From Persephonella sp. (GTDB taxonomy: Bacteria > Aquificota > Aquificia > Aquificales > Hydrogenothermaceae), in assembly GCA_027058925.1 (NCBI GenBank), contig JALTAS010000169.1, forward strand, positions 1-9,220: a stretch of DNA of 9,220 nucleotides. Reading direction: 5' to 3'. A model generated the notes under the pieces. It saw only the letters and a list, made by a program, of their open reading frames with translations, was not told the DNA's origin and searched no databases. Positions 1-6,038 of this stretch are shown piece after piece. How positions within the stretch are numbered: position 1 is the first letter of the stretch; each line of letters opens with the position of its first letter. Made by a program: the position numbers and the translations under genes.

Positions 1-1
1 C

Positions 2-340
2 AGAACATACTACTTTGCAGGGGACACAGCATATTTTGATGGATTTAAAAAGTATGGTGAGATTTTCAAGATACATACAGCTTTTCTTCCAATAGGTGGG
101 TATGAGCCAACACTTCTTCTGCACAAAGTTCATATGAACCCATGGGAGGCTGTTCAGGCTTTTGTTGATCTGAATGCAGACTTTGTTGTTCCTATCCATT
201 ACGGGACATTTCATACAATACCAAAGTTTGTGAAGGTTGAAGCTCCTTTAAAGCATTTTAAAGAGACTGTAAAATCAAAAAAACTTCAGGAAAAAACCTT
301 GATAGTTGAACCAAACTCAGTAGATATCTGCATTTATTGA
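2..340 (+). CDS. Metallo-beta-lactamase-fold hydrolase, NAPE-PLD/UlaG-like (C-terminal part, 5' end outside window)
   Basis: The frame is open from the left edge to a TGA at 338-340, giving the last 112 residues; the real start lies upstream of the window, and the ATG at 134 is an internal Met rather than a start. Visible motifs are GDT (residues 7-9 of the fragment), LPIGGYEP (29-36), HMNPWEA (44-50) and IHYGTF (65-70). These are the C-terminal metal-site motifs of the COG2220 metallo-beta-lactamase group, in which the Asp of GDT and the later His residues bind zinc; the NAPE-hydrolysing phospholipase D branch has HWGTF where this has HYGTF. The substrate cannot be told from the fragment: bacterial members include lactonases, phospholipase-like enzymes and many uncharacterised proteins. 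It is separated from the Pel genes by 80 bases containing a candidate promoter, so I see no reason to make it part of the Pel operon. No clear terminator follows it. Confidence 0.85.
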   Translation, partial: RTYYFAGDTAYFDGFKKYGEIFKIHTAFLPIGGYEPTLLLHKVHMNPWEAVQAFVDLNADFVVPIHYGTFHTIPKFVKVEAPLKHFKETVKSKKLQEKTLIVEPNSVDICIY

Positions 341-358
341 AAATTCACGCAAAATTCA
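340..358. repeat. Short direct repeat AAAATTCA x2, 11-base period
   Basis: AAAATTCA occurs at 340-347 and again at 351-358, so the two copies lie 11 bases apart, about one helical turn, just upstream of the candidate -10 element. This spacing could suit a dimeric regulator binding one face of the DNA, but in such AT-rich sequence the match may be chance. No known operator is recognised. Confidence 0.3.
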
Positions 359-366
359 TCTTTTCA

Positions 367-375
367 TGTTATATT
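367..375 (+). promoter_or_regulatory. Candidate extended -10 promoter for the pel operon
   Basis: TGTTATATT at 367-375 matches the extended -10 pattern TGnTATAAT with one mismatch in the hexamer. No well-placed -35 box is visible: TTGAAA at 337-342 is 27 bases away, which is too far. Extended -10 promoters can work with a poor -35. A start near 382 would give a leader of about 40 bases. This is the only non-coding gap in the window, so a pel promoter is most likely here, unless transcription comes from further upstream by read-through. Confidence 0.35.
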
Positions 376-381
376 AGCAAC

Positions 382-408
382 TAATTATTAACATAAAACT
401 TAATTATT
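382..408. repeat. Direct repeat TAATTATT x2 in the pelC leader
   Basis: TAATTATT occurs at 382-389 and 401-408, with a 19-base period, between the candidate -10 and the pelC ribosome binding site. Each copy contains the palindrome TAATTA. It could be a regulator or nucleoid-protein site near the transcription start; AT-richness makes chance a real alternative. Confidence 0.25.
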
Positions 409-416
409 GAGAGGGA
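409..416 (+). promoter_or_regulatory. Ribosome binding site supporting the TTG start of pelC
   Basis: GAGAGGGA at 409-416 is a good Shine-Dalgarno match placed 4 to 7 bases before TTG at 421. There is no in-frame ATG that would keep the signal peptide, so this site decides the start. Confidence 0.6.
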
Positions 417-420
417 AAAA

Positions 421-924
421 TTGAGAAAATTTATCTTTTTGTTTATTTCAGTTTTTATTTTTAGCTGTTCTTCAGTTTACAATGTACAGCATTCAAATAT
501 TAAAAAAGAAAATTCATTTGTTGTCATCCCTTTTAAAAACAACACAGAAACCCCCCTTGCAGGACTTAGAGCCTCAAGTATAGTTAAAGGTATTTTAGGA
601 TCAAGAGGATATAACATCAGAGATGTTTTTACAGATATTCCGGAAAGAGATCTCACAGATAGGGAGATAAAAAGTCTTTTACAGGAAAGTAAAAATAAAG
701 GTATCAGGTATGCTGTTGTTGGAGATGTTAATGAGTGGAGGTATAAAACAGGTATAGATGGAGAACCTGCAGTCAGCCTCAGTATGAGGATAATTGATCT
801 TGAAACCGGAAAAATTGTGTGGGTCGCAACAGGATCTAAAAGCGGGTGGGGTCATCAATCCTTAGGTGTTGTTGCACAAGATCTGATAAACGACATTCTG
901 GAAAAGGTCAATAAAAATAAATAA
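421..924 (+). CDS. pelC: PelC, outer-membrane lipoprotein of the Pel export complex
   Basis: A 167-residue lipoprotein; P. aeruginosa PelC is of similar length (about 170). The first 15 residues are a short basic/hydrophobic signal sequence, ending in a lipobox-like IFSC with Cys16 as the expected lipidation site; the next residues are Ser-Ser, not Asp, which fits transport to the outer membrane. The mature part contains the segments VIPFKN (35-40), VNEWRYKTGIDGEPAV (103-118) and WVATGSKSGWG (134-144), a pattern I associate with PelC. In P. aeruginosa, PelC forms a dodecameric ring on the periplasmic face of the outer membrane beneath the PelB barrel and helps steer the charged polymer out; W134 may be an equivalent of its aromatic belt, which is inference. 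The start is TTG, set by the Shine-Dalgarno at 409-416. The stop shares one base with the pelD ATG (TAATG), so translation is probably coupled. It is the first gene of the cluster here, whereas in Pseudomonas it is third. Confidence 0.92.
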   Translation: MRKFIFLFISVFIFSCSSVYNVQHSNIKKENSFVVIPFKNNTETPLAGLRASSIVKGILGSRGYNIRDVFTDIPERDLTDREIKSLLQESKNKGIRYAVVGDVNEWRYKTGIDGEPAVSLSMRIIDLETGKIVWVATGSKSGWGHQSLGVVAQDLINDILEKVNKNK

Positions 925-2174
925 TGGATAAAAAATACCTGAGGATCATTTTAGAGAGCTTTCTCCTTTCAGCAGGATTTATCCTGCTTGGGTATATATG
1001 GAATACACAAGATCCTTTATTTTTAATAACGCAGAAACATATACTGCCTTATGCGTTTATTATAGCTCTTCTCACACTTTATTACGGTCTTGTTGCCGGT
1101 ATTGTATCTATGCTTGTTTTTGGTTTGTTTCTTAATTTTTTTTACAGGGATTTTCCTTACGGTACTTTTTTCTGGTATGCGTTGCTTACATTTGTTTTGG
1201 GAGAGTTTCATTACTACTGGCAGAGAAAATTAAACAGGTATGGGGAAGAAAACAGTTTTTTAAAAGAGAAGATAGAAAACTTAGGGAGAAACTTTTTTAT
1301 GCTTAAGATCTCCCATGATCAGATTGAAAAAAATTATGTTCTGAAGCCGTTGAGTATCCGATCTGTTTTAAAAGATATAAGACAGATGATAATAAATAAA
1401 GATCCGGATATGTTCAAAAATTTTTTAATGCTCATTTCAAGATTTACAAATGTGGATAGCGGTTCTCTTTATATAAAAGAGGGAGATAAATTTGTTGAGG
1501 TTGCAACAGTAGGGGAAGGTGCTGAACTTGATATGGATGATCCTCTTGTTGAAAAGGCCTTTGAAGATAAGACATCTGTTTATCTTTCTGTAAGTCAGCT
1601 CAGCGATTCTAACAGATCAAAATATCTATCTGTTCTTCCAGTTACTGATATAGATGGGAATATTAACGGAATTATGTTGATAACACAGATGCCTTTTCTT
1701 TCTCTAAACAGGGATAATCTTTTATCAATAAGCGTTTTTCTCACATATCTTTTTGATGAAATCTTTCTTTCTAAAAGCACAGGCTCTCTCATAAAAAAGT
1801 ATCCACAGATACCAGCTTATTTTATAAAAGAGCTTGATAGATTGATAAAGCTGAACAAAAAGTATGGGATACAAAGCGTTATTGTTGTTTTTTACCTAAA
1901 TAAGGAAGACTTTGTTGAATCTGCATTCGAACAGATAGAAAGAAATTTAAGAGGACTTGATCTGTCAGCAAGATGCTCATTTGGGGATAAAGAAAAACTA
2001 CCTGTTGTTCTCCCCTTTACAGGGGATGTGAACAGTGTTGAGTTTATAAACCGTATAAAGTTTTTGCTTAAAGAGAATTTAGGAGAAGATATAGGGAAAA
2101 AGATGAGGCATGTGATAATTCCTGTAGGGAAGTTTGATCTTGAAGAGACGCTCCAGAAGATTAAGGAGGTCTGA
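924..2174 (+). CDS. pelD: PelD, inner-membrane c-di-GMP receptor controlling Pel synthesis
   Basis: A 416-residue protein, a little shorter than P. aeruginosa PelD (about 455). The N-terminus has four hydrophobic segments (about 8-26, 40-53, 55-72, 81-95), then a charged helical linker that may be coiled coil (about 97-140). A GAF domain follows (about 145-285) and a degenerate GGDEF domain ends the protein (about 290-416). The RxxD inhibitory-site motif is present as R343-G-L-D346. Five residues later, where a diguanylate cyclase has GGDEF, this has SFGDK (352-356), so it should bind but not make c-di-GMP. R377 sits at about the spacing of the second C-terminal c-di-GMP contact (R402 in P. 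aeruginosa as I recall it). The fourth ligand, an Arg before the GAF core, could be R146 or R153. In the known system c-di-GMP binding to PelD switches on PelF-driven polymerisation post-translationally. It starts inside the pelC stop (TAATG) and ends on the pelE start (TGATG). Confidence 0.95.
   Translation: MDKKYLRIILESFLLSAGFILLGYIWNTQDPLFLITQKHILPYAFIIALLTLYYGLVAGIVSMLVFGLFLNFFYRDFPYGTFFWYALLTFVLGEFHYYWQRKLNRYGEENSFLKEKIENLGRNFFMLKISHDQIEKNYVLKPLSIRSVLKDIRQMIINKDPDMFKNFLMLISRFTNVDSGSLYIKEGDKFVEVATVGEGAELDMDDPLVEKAFEDKTSVYLSVSQLSDSNRSKYLSVLPVTDIDGNINGIMLITQMPFLSLNRDNLLSISVFLTYLFDEIFLSKSTGSLIKKYPQIPAYFIKELDRLIKLNKKYGIQSVIVVFYLNKEDFVESAFEQIERNLRGLDLSARCSFGDKEKLPVVLPFTGDVNSVEFINRIKFLLKENLGEDIGKKMRHVIIPVGKFDLEETLQKIKEV
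2163..2170 (+). promoter_or_regulatory. Strong Shine-Dalgarno for pelE inside pelD
   Basis: AAGGAGGT at 2163-2170 is close to a perfect anti-16S match, lying 3 bases before the pelE ATG at 2174. It confirms that start and suggests efficient re-initiation at the TGATG junction. Confidence 0.65.
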
Positions 2175-3160
2175 TGGATATTAAACTGACAGGTCTTTCT
2201 GTACTGTTTGAGATCGGTGCTTTTTTTTCTATATTTTCAGATTTTTATGGAAGTATTTTCGCTTTTTTTCTTCTTCATGGGATTGCAACATTAATTCTCA
2301 GTATCGTAATATGGGCGTTTATTCCAAAAAGGTACAAAATTCCTTTTCCAATGAGTATCATAGCTCTTAATGTTCTGCTTTTCATAACTCCTGTTATGAA
2401 TTATCTTGCCTTTTTTATCTTTGTTTTCGTTTTGAGAAAACAAAAAAGGCTTCCTCTCGTTGCCCTTGAATCAATCCCATTTTTTGAACTTTTTGATGAA
2501 AAGTTCAGAATAAACAGAAGAAGATTTGGGGAGTCTTCAGTTAGAGAGTTCGTTCAAAAAAAAGAAGTTCCGTCTGAGCTGAGACTGAAAGCATTTCTTT
2601 TTCTTACAGAAATGAGATCCCCAGAGAGCGTTAGGCTTATAAAAACAGGGTTACAGGATCCGGATGACGAAATAAGGCTCCTTTCTTTCAGTGTTTTAGA
2701 TAGGGTGGAAAAAAGAATAAGTGAGGAGATACATAAAAATCTAAACAGACTTAAATATACCAAAAACAAAAAGGAAATAGGTAAGATATACTCAAAACTT
2801 GCAGGATTATACTGGGAAAATGTATATACAGGTATTGCAGATCCGGAGATATCAGACTTTTATCTTACAGAAGCAGAAAAGTATGCAAAGCTTTCAATAG
2901 ATCTGGTGGGAGATGATCCTTATCTTGATCTTCTGCTTGGGAGGATATTCCTACAGAAAGGTGAGCTTGATGCTTCTGCACAGCATCTCCAGAAGGCATT
3001 GAACTCCGGAATTCCCCAGTTTAAGGTTGCTCCTTATCTTGCAGAACTTTATTTCAGAATGGAAAAGTACTCAAAGATTAAAGAGATTATGAAAAAATAC
3101 AGATATCTTAAGTATGACCCATTTTTCTATCCTGTTGCTGTTTTATGGGAGGAAGAATAA
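2174..3160 (+). CDS. pelE: PelE, inner-membrane TPR protein of the Pel synthase
   Basis: A 328-residue protein, almost exactly the length of P. aeruginosa PelE (about 329). Two long hydrophobic stretches (about 27-50 and 58-86) and a weaker one at 7-22 make it a membrane protein with two or three spans. A basic stretch (87-92 and 112-117) follows on the presumed cytosolic side. Residues 118-180 form paired helices resembling HEAT-like repeats, including LRLKAFLFL and DPDDEIRLLSFSVL. Residues about 205-310 contain TPR-like helix pairs, seen in AEKYAKLSIDL (234-244), LGRIFLQKGELDASAQHLQKAL (255-276) and LAELYFRMEKY (289-299). The identification rests on this architecture and on its place between pelD and pelF, as the sequence itself is weakly conserved in the family. 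PelE is thought to bind PelD and help assemble the synthase with PelF and PelG. The start is fixed by the strong Shine-Dalgarno at 2163-2170; the stop overlaps the preferred pelF ATG by one base. Confidence 0.88.
   Translation: MDIKLTGLSVLFEIGAFFSIFSDFYGSIFAFFLLHGIATLILSIVIWAFIPKRYKIPFPMSIIALNVLLFITPVMNYLAFFIFVFVLRKQKRLPLVALESIPFFELFDEKFRINRRRFGESSVREFVQKKEVPSELRLKAFLFLTEMRSPESVRLIKTGLQDPDDEIRLLSFSVLDRVEKRISEEIHKNLNRLKYTKNKKEIGKIYSKLAGLYWENVYTGIADPEISDFYLTEAEKYAKLSIDLVGDDPYLDLLLGRIFLQKGELDASAQHLQKALNSGIPQFKVAPYLAELYFRMEKYSKIKEIMKKYRYLKYDPFFYPVAVLWEEE
3148..3154 (+). promoter_or_regulatory. Shine-Dalgarno that decides the pelF start
   Basis: GGGAGGA at 3148-3154 lies 5 bases before ATG 3160. 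It would fall inside the gene if translation began at ATG 3145, which has no comparable site in front of it, so it favours 3160. Confidence 0.6.
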
Positions 3161-4698
3161 TGGGTTTTTATGTGAGGAGATCTGAAGATATTGATATTCT
3201 GCTCTTAGCAGAGGGTACATTCCCTTATGTTAAAGGTGGAGTGTCCACATGGATTTATCAGCTTATAACAGGTCTTCCTGATTTTAAGTTTGGTGTTGTT
3301 TTTTTAGGATCAAGACCTGAGGATTACGGAAAAATAAAGTATGATCTACCTGATAACCTTGTTCATCTTGAGGTTCATTTCCTCTTTTCTGAACTTGAAA
3401 AACCCCCTGTAAAAGAGGTAGAGGCGGACATAAACAAATTTGCTTACATTGAGAGACTCCGCAACTGGTTTTCTTCAAAAGAAGATCATCTTCCTGAATA
3501 CATAAAAAAACTTGATTTTTATAACAAGCAGATAACGGAAGATATTTTTCTGTACAGTTATCTATCGTGGGAGTATATTACTAAAAATTATGATCAAAAC
3601 TGTCCAGATCACTCATTTATTGATTATTTCTGGACTGTAAGAAATATACATATACCTATATGGGTTGTTTCAAGACTTGCTGCAAAAATAAAAAACTACC
3701 GTATAATCCACTCACCATCCACAGGTTATGCGGGTTTTTTAGGGGCTCTTTTAAGTTTTGATACTGGAAAGCCTTTTATTTTGACAGAACATGGTATTTA
3801 TACAAGGGAGAGGAAGATAGATCTTCTCAATGCTGACTGGATTGAGGATAAAAGGACTTTACTGCAAAGAGAACCTGGAGAGATTGATTATCTAAAGTTC
3901 ATGTGGGTTAAATTTTTTGAAGGGTTAGGTAGATTTGCATATTCAGCATCTTCAAAGATAATATCTCTTTTTGAGAAGGCAAGGCAGATACAGATATCTT
4001 ATGGTGCTCCTGTTGAAAAAACTGCTGTTGTACCTAATGGTGTTGATGTTAACTCATTGGGAGATCTTCTGAAAAGAAGATCTGAAGAGATACCAAAGGT
4101 AATATCACTGATAGGAAGGGTTGTTCCAATAAAAGATATTAAAACATTTATAAAGGCTATCAGGATTGTTGCAAATCACATACCTGAGATAGAAGGCTGG
4201 ATTGTAGGTCCTGAGGATGAGGATCCTGATTATGCAAAAGAATGCCATTTTCTTGTTGAAACCCTTGGCCTTCAGAAAAATATAAAATTTCTGGGGTTTC
4301 AGAATATCCGCGAGATACTACCTAAAACCGGGGTTCTTACCCTTACATCAATCAGCGAAGGAATGCCCCTTGTTGTTATAGAAGGCTTTGCTGCTGGGGT
4401 TCCGGCTGTTACAACTGATGTGGGATCCTGCAGACAGCTGATATACGGAGGAATTGATGAAGAGGACATAAAAATAGGAAAAGCCGGGGAGGTTGTCCCT
4501 ATAGCGAATCCTTCAGAGCTTGCATCAGCCTACATCTCTCTTTTTAAAGATGAAAATAAATGGAAGATGTGTCAGGAGAATGCTCTCAGAAGGGTAAGAA
4601 AATATTACTCTCTGGAGAGGTTTCTTGAAAACTACAAGAATATTTATCAGGAGGCCATTGGAAGTTGGCAGGAATTGGTTTTGAACTCAGAAAGATAA
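3160..4698 (+). CDS. pelF: PelF, cytosolic GT4-family glycosyltransferase (Pel polymerase)
   Basis: A retaining GT-B glycosyltransferase of family GT4, 512 residues from ATG 3160 (about 507 in P. aeruginosa). The N-terminal half begins with LLLAEGTFPYVKGGV (from about residue 14), a PelF-type signature with the Gly-rich donor/acceptor loop. TEHGIYTRER holds a conserved His (H211). The C-terminal half has GRVVPIKD, with R320 and K325 as likely phosphate contacts of the UDP-sugar, then EGMPLVVIE, the EX7E motif (E400/E408). It ends in a GAGEVVP-type nucleotide-binding region. Known PelF uses UDP-GlcNAc/UDP-GalNAc-type donors to build the amino-sugar chain; the donor here cannot be read from sequence. 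The reading frame also has an ATG at 3145, but 3160 is better: it forms the same TAATG overlap as pelC/pelD, has the Shine-Dalgarno GGGAGGA (3148-3154) just ahead of it, and removes five non-conserved residues. The 3' end overlaps pelG by 34 bases. Confidence 0.95.
   Translation: MGFYVRRSEDIDILLLAEGTFPYVKGGVSTWIYQLITGLPDFKFGVVFLGSRPEDYGKIKYDLPDNLVHLEVHFLFSELEKPPVKEVEADINKFAYIERLRNWFSSKEDHLPEYIKKLDFYNKQITEDIFLYSYLSWEYITKNYDQNCPDHSFIDYFWTVRNIHIPIWVVSRLAAKIKNYRIIHSPSTGYAGFLGALLSFDTGKPFILTEHGIYTRERKIDLLNADWIEDKRTLLQREPGEIDYLKFMWVKFFEGLGRFAYSASSKIISLFEKARQIQISYGAPVEKTAVVPNGVDVNSLGDLLKRRSEEIPKVISLIGRVVPIKDIKTFIKAIRIVANHIPEIEGWIVGPEDEDPDYAKECHFLVETLGLQKNIKFLGFQNIREILPKTGVLTLTSISEGMPLVVIEGFAAGVPAVTTDVGSCRQLIYGGIDEEDIKIGKAGEVVPIANPSELASAYISLFKDENKWKMCQENALRRVRKYYSLERFLENYKNIYQEAIGSWQELVLNSER
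4649..4654 (+). promoter_or_regulatory. Shine-Dalgarno that decides the TTG start of pelG
   Basis: AGGAGG at 4649-4654, inside the end of pelF, lies 10 bases before TTG 4665. Together with the conserved N-terminus MAGIGFELR it supports a TTG start. Confidence 0.65.
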
Positions 4699-6038
4699 TA
4701 AAAAAAGAGGATCTTCTCTCCATTTTGAAAGCTTACGGATATTCTGCTGTCATAAGTTCAGGACCCTGGATAATTTCTATTATAAGCATAATAGTATCTG
4801 GGTATGTCAGTTATCCTTACGTTGAGAACAAAAATGATGTTATAGCCTTTCAGGTAAGTGTTACTTATCTCCTTGCACTTTCTCTTATTTATACAGGTTT
4901 TTTCCAGCTTTATTTTTCAAGATATGTATCTGACAGGCTTTTTGAGAAAAGCTATTCAGATGTTCTTCCAAATATAATAGGGATGCTTATGATTACGGTA
5001 ATTTTAGGTTTTTTTGTAATAATGCCTGCCTTTGTTTTATTCAAAGAAGCCGGAAGTTTTTACACGATAATATTTGTGTTTACTTTCCTTGTTCTTTCAG
5101 GAATATGGATACTGAATGTGGTTCTCACCAGCCTGAAGCATTACAGGTTTATAGTTTTTGCCTTTTTGTCTTCATATCTTTTTACAATTGTTTCGGTTGT
5201 TGTTTTAAGCAGAATGGGAACAGGTCTTGGAGGACTTTTACTTTCCTTCTTTGGGGGACAGATACTTCTTTTTTTCCAGCTTCTTGGACTTATACTTTAC
5301 AGTTTCCCATCAAACAGGTTCGTTTCGTTTGATTTTCTTGGTAAAAGAAGGGTTTACTTTTCTCTCATTCTTACAGGATTTTTTTACAACCTTGGCATAT
5401 GGATAGATAAGTTTATGTTCTGGTTTCACCCATCAACAGGTGAGAATGTTTTTTCAGTTTTAAGGAATTCAATTCTTTATGATCTTCCTATTTTTCTTGC
5501 TTATCTTGCAATAGTTCCTGGAATGGCTGTTTTCCTCCTGAGGCTTGAAACAGAATTCTCGGAAAAGTACGACAGTTATTATAAAGCTGTAAGAGAGGGT
5601 GCCACCCTTGAATCAATAATGAAGAAACATTCCGATATGGTGGAGACAGCAAGGGTTTCCTTATTTGAGGTTTTCAGAATACAGAGTATAGTTATTCTTG
5701 TTGTTTTTCTGGCAAGCGAGCTGATATTTTCTATTTTTAAATTTCCAACATTTTATATACCCCTTTTCCGTATTGACCTTGTAGGTACAGGGCTTCAGCT
5801 TTTTTTCATGTCAATTCTTGCTGTAACTTTCTATCTTGATAAAAGGAAGAATGCCCTTTTGCTTTCTTTTCTGTTTGTTATTCTTAACGGATCACTTTCT
5901 TACCTTTCTATAAACATGGGAATTTTGTTTTATGGGTATGGGTTTGCTGTTTCATTGTTGATTGTGTGTGTTGCCGCTCTTTTGATGCTGAGAAAAGATT
6001 TTGAGAGGCTAAATTATGAGACATTCATGCTTCAGTAA
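4665..6038 (+). CDS. pelG: PelG, polytopic inner-membrane Pel transporter (Wzx/MATE-like)
   Basis: A 457-residue membrane protein; P. aeruginosa PelG is about 456. By eye there are about twelve spans, near 27-48, 62-84, 103-125, 132-155, 161-181, 187-213, 230-250, 269-292, 338-358, 366-390, 397-415 and 425-442. A hydrophilic loop at about 293-335 carries the PelG-like LETEFSEKYDSYYKAV. The segment NLGIWIDKFMFWF (242-254) and the N-terminus MAGIGFELR are also typical of the family. PelG is distantly related to the polysaccharide flippase superfamily (MOP: Wzx, MATE) and works with PelD, PelE and PelF in the inner-membrane synthase complex; whether it passes the growing polymer directly is not settled. 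The start is TTG at 4665, chosen because the conserved N-terminus begins exactly there and AGGAGG precedes it. It overlaps pelF by 34 bases and pelA by 23, so its translation is probably coupled to both. Confidence 0.95.
   Translation: MAGIGFELRKIIKKEDLLSILKAYGYSAVISSGPWIISIISIIVSGYVSYPYVENKNDVIAFQVSVTYLLALSLIYTGFFQLYFSRYVSDRLFEKSYSDVLPNIIGMLMITVILGFFVIMPAFVLFKEAGSFYTIIFVFTFLVLSGIWILNVVLTSLKHYRFIVFAFLSSYLFTIVSVVVLSRMGTGLGGLLLSFFGGQILLFFQLLGLILYSFPSNRFVSFDFLGKRRVYFSLILTGFFYNLGIWIDKFMFWFHPSTGENVFSVLRNSILYDLPIFLAYLAIVPGMAVFLLRLETEFSEKYDSYYKAVREGATLESIMKKHSDMVETARVSLFEVFRIQSIVILVVFLASELIFSIFKFPTFYIPLFRIDLVGTGLQLFFMSILAVTFYLDKRKNALLLSFLFVILNGSLSYLSINMGILFYGYGFAVSLLIVCVAALLMLRKDFERLNYETFMLQ
6003..6008 (+). 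promoter_or_regulatory. Shine-Dalgarno for pelA inside pelG
   Basis: GAGAGG at 6003-6008 is 7 bases ahead of ATG 6016, within the last codons of pelG. The start it serves opens with a basic stretch and hydrophobic core, as expected for an exported protein. Confidence 0.5.

Noticed and set aside
134..340. A complete 68-residue gene starting at ATG 134
   Set aside because: The same frame is open to the left edge and carries the GDT and LPIGGYEP motifs upstream of this ATG, so it is the tail of a longer hydrolase.
337..375. TTGAAA (337-342) as the -35 box for the -10 at 370
   Set aside because: The 27-base gap is far longer than the usual 16-19 bases.
341..420. A riboswitch (such as a c-di-GMP riboswitch) or a terminator in the pelC leader
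   Set aside because: The gap is only 80 bases, AT-rich, with no strong inverted repeat, GNRA-type stem or U-run after a stem.
1023..1211. Minus-strand open frame of 62 codons within pelD
   Set aside because: It lies antisense to the conserved membrane region of pelD, is rich in Lys/Arg/Asn as expected from complementing AT-rich code, and has no recognisable motif.
1595..1792. Minus-strand open frame of 65 codons within pelD
   Set aside because: Antisense to the GAF domain; no motif or family pattern.
2554..2769. Minus-strand open frame of 71 codons within pelE
   Set aside because: Antisense shadow of the HEAT-like region; Ser/Leu-rich low-information translation.
3284..3478. Minus-strand open frame of 64 codons within pelF
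   Set aside because: Antisense to pelF; the Cys residues in it show no zinc-site spacing.
5105..5332. Plus-strand open frame of 75 codons inside pelG in another frame
   Set aside because: Out-of-frame reading of pelG transmembrane code; the pelG frame is clearly conserved across the same bases.
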